A stretch of DNA of 5,136 nt, taken from Thermoplasmata archaeon (GTDB taxonomy: Archaea > Thermoplasmatota > Thermoplasmata > Sysuiplasmatales > Sysuiplasmataceae). This document shows positions 4,789 to 5,136 of the stretch, piece by piece. Made by a program: the position numbers and the translations under genes. How positions within the stretch are numbered: position 1 is the first letter of the stretch; each line of letters opens with the position of its first letter. The notes beneath the pieces were generated by a model. That model saw only the letters and a list, made by a program, of their open reading frames with translations, had not been told where the DNA came from and made no database searches. The stretch spans positions 1 to 5,136 of the forward strand of contig JAJYOM010000125.1 in assembly GCA_021796175.1 (NCBI GenBank). Reading direction: 5' to 3'.

Positions 4789-5136
4789 CTACCCTTTGAC
4801 CGGGGGCGCGGCGCTGATCGAACCGAGATCCGACAGCGGGTCGGGTTTTCGCGACAAGCTGCGCCCCCCGTCGACGACGAGCATCGCTCCGGTTATAAAC
4901 GAAGCCGCCTCCGAGGCGAGGAACACGCACGCGTTCGCGATGTCGTCGCCCGTGCCCATGCGCCCCACAAGCGTGGGGGCGTCAGCGCCAGGGTTCCCGG
5001 ATTCGGCTAGTGCCTGGAGGGTGGAGCCCGAGGCCACCGCCCCTGGCGCGACGGCGTTGACTCGTATGCCGAGAGGCCCGAACTCTACCGCCAGGGCCCG
5101 GGTGAGCGAAACTATCCCACCTTTGGTGGCGACGTA
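4789..5136 (-). CDS. C-terminal half of a short-chain dehydrogenase/reductase (SDR), cut by right edge
   Basis: The minus-strand frame is open from the right edge to a TAG at 4791-4789, giving 115 residues of an NAD(P)-dependent oxidoreductase. The first visible residue is the catalytic Tyr of YVATK (Tyr-x-x-x-Lys), followed by GGIVSLTRALAVEFG and GIRVNAVAPGAV. Near the end come VGRMGTGDDIANACVFLAS and FITGAMLVVDGG, the usual C-terminal marks of classical SDRs. The tail after VDGG is about 20 residues longer than common. The missing N-terminal half should hold the Rossmann cofactor-binding glycine motif. The substrate is not predictable. Codon use is strongly G/C-ending, unlike the other genes, and the protein resembles bacterial SDRs of high-GC organisms, so recent transfer or an assembly chimera is possible. 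A GTG at 5037-5035 is an internal valine codon, not a start. Confidence 0.93.
   Translation of the reverse strand, partial: YVATKGGIVSLTRALAVEFGPLGIRVNAVAPGAVASGSTLQALAESGNPGADAPTLVGRMGTGDDIANACVFLASEAASFITGAMLVVDGGRSLSRKPDPLSDLGSISAAPPVKG

Noticed and set aside
4546..5010. Plus-strand open frame of 154 codons
   Set aside because: It runs antisense through the start of the molybdopterin gene and the dehydrogenase gene, both supported by clear motifs. Long antisense frames are common in GC-rich DNA.
1..5136. CRISPR arrays, insertion sequences, integrase attachment sites, rRNA or tRNA genes
   Set aside because: Nothing with regular spaced repeats, transposase motifs, terminal inverted repeats or tRNA cloverleaf features was found on either strand.

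Overview
The window looks archaeal. The only household gene, at 551-1948, encodes an archaeal-type (class I) CCA-adding enzyme. Most genes are preceded by a TATA-like box about 24-27 bases before the start codon with no Shine-Dalgarno sequence, the layout of leaderless transcripts. This promoter style, a 2-keto-3-deoxygluconate (KDG) kinase-like gene and roughly 50% GC would fit a Thermoplasmata-type euryarchaeon, but that placement is inference.

Layout, left to right. Positions 1-139 (minus) hold the start of an unidentified membrane-anchored or secreted protein that runs off the left edge. The gene-free stretch 140-550 is rich in signals: a leftward promoter, a possible minus-strand structured RNA (224-280), an inverted-repeat operator candidate (368-388), a TATA box and a strong plus-strand RNA hairpin (422-508), then the cca promoter. 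cca (551-1948, plus) converges with a single-base gap on a 229-residue three-helix membrane protein (1950-2639, minus). A divergent intergenic region follows, with a consensus TATA box that drives a very small acidic protein (2868-2969, plus) ending at a hairpin plus T-tract terminator. Next come two minus-strand genes, a KDG kinase-like PfkB sugar kinase (3019-3960) and a cytoplasmic sulfite-oxidase-like molybdopterin protein (3996-4598). From about 4640 the DNA becomes much richer in G+C, and 4789-5136 (minus) encodes the C-terminal half of a short-chain dehydrogenase cut by the right edge at its catalytic tyrosine.

The genes do not form one pathway. CCA addition is tRNA maturation, the kinase points to a branched Entner-Doudoroff sugar pathway, and the molybdopterin protein and the dehydrogenase are redox enzymes. 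Most appear to be single-gene transcription units with their own promoters. The most interesting item is the 23-pair imperfect hairpin upstream of cca. It sits exactly where a TATA box would start transcription, its seven G-U pairs make sense only as plus-strand RNA, its loop carries CCUCC, and an ACA follows. It is a candidate undescribed small RNA or a structured cca leader. The second is the composition break near 4640, which is either gene transfer or an assembly join. No mobile element, CRISPR array, tRNA or rRNA gene was found.
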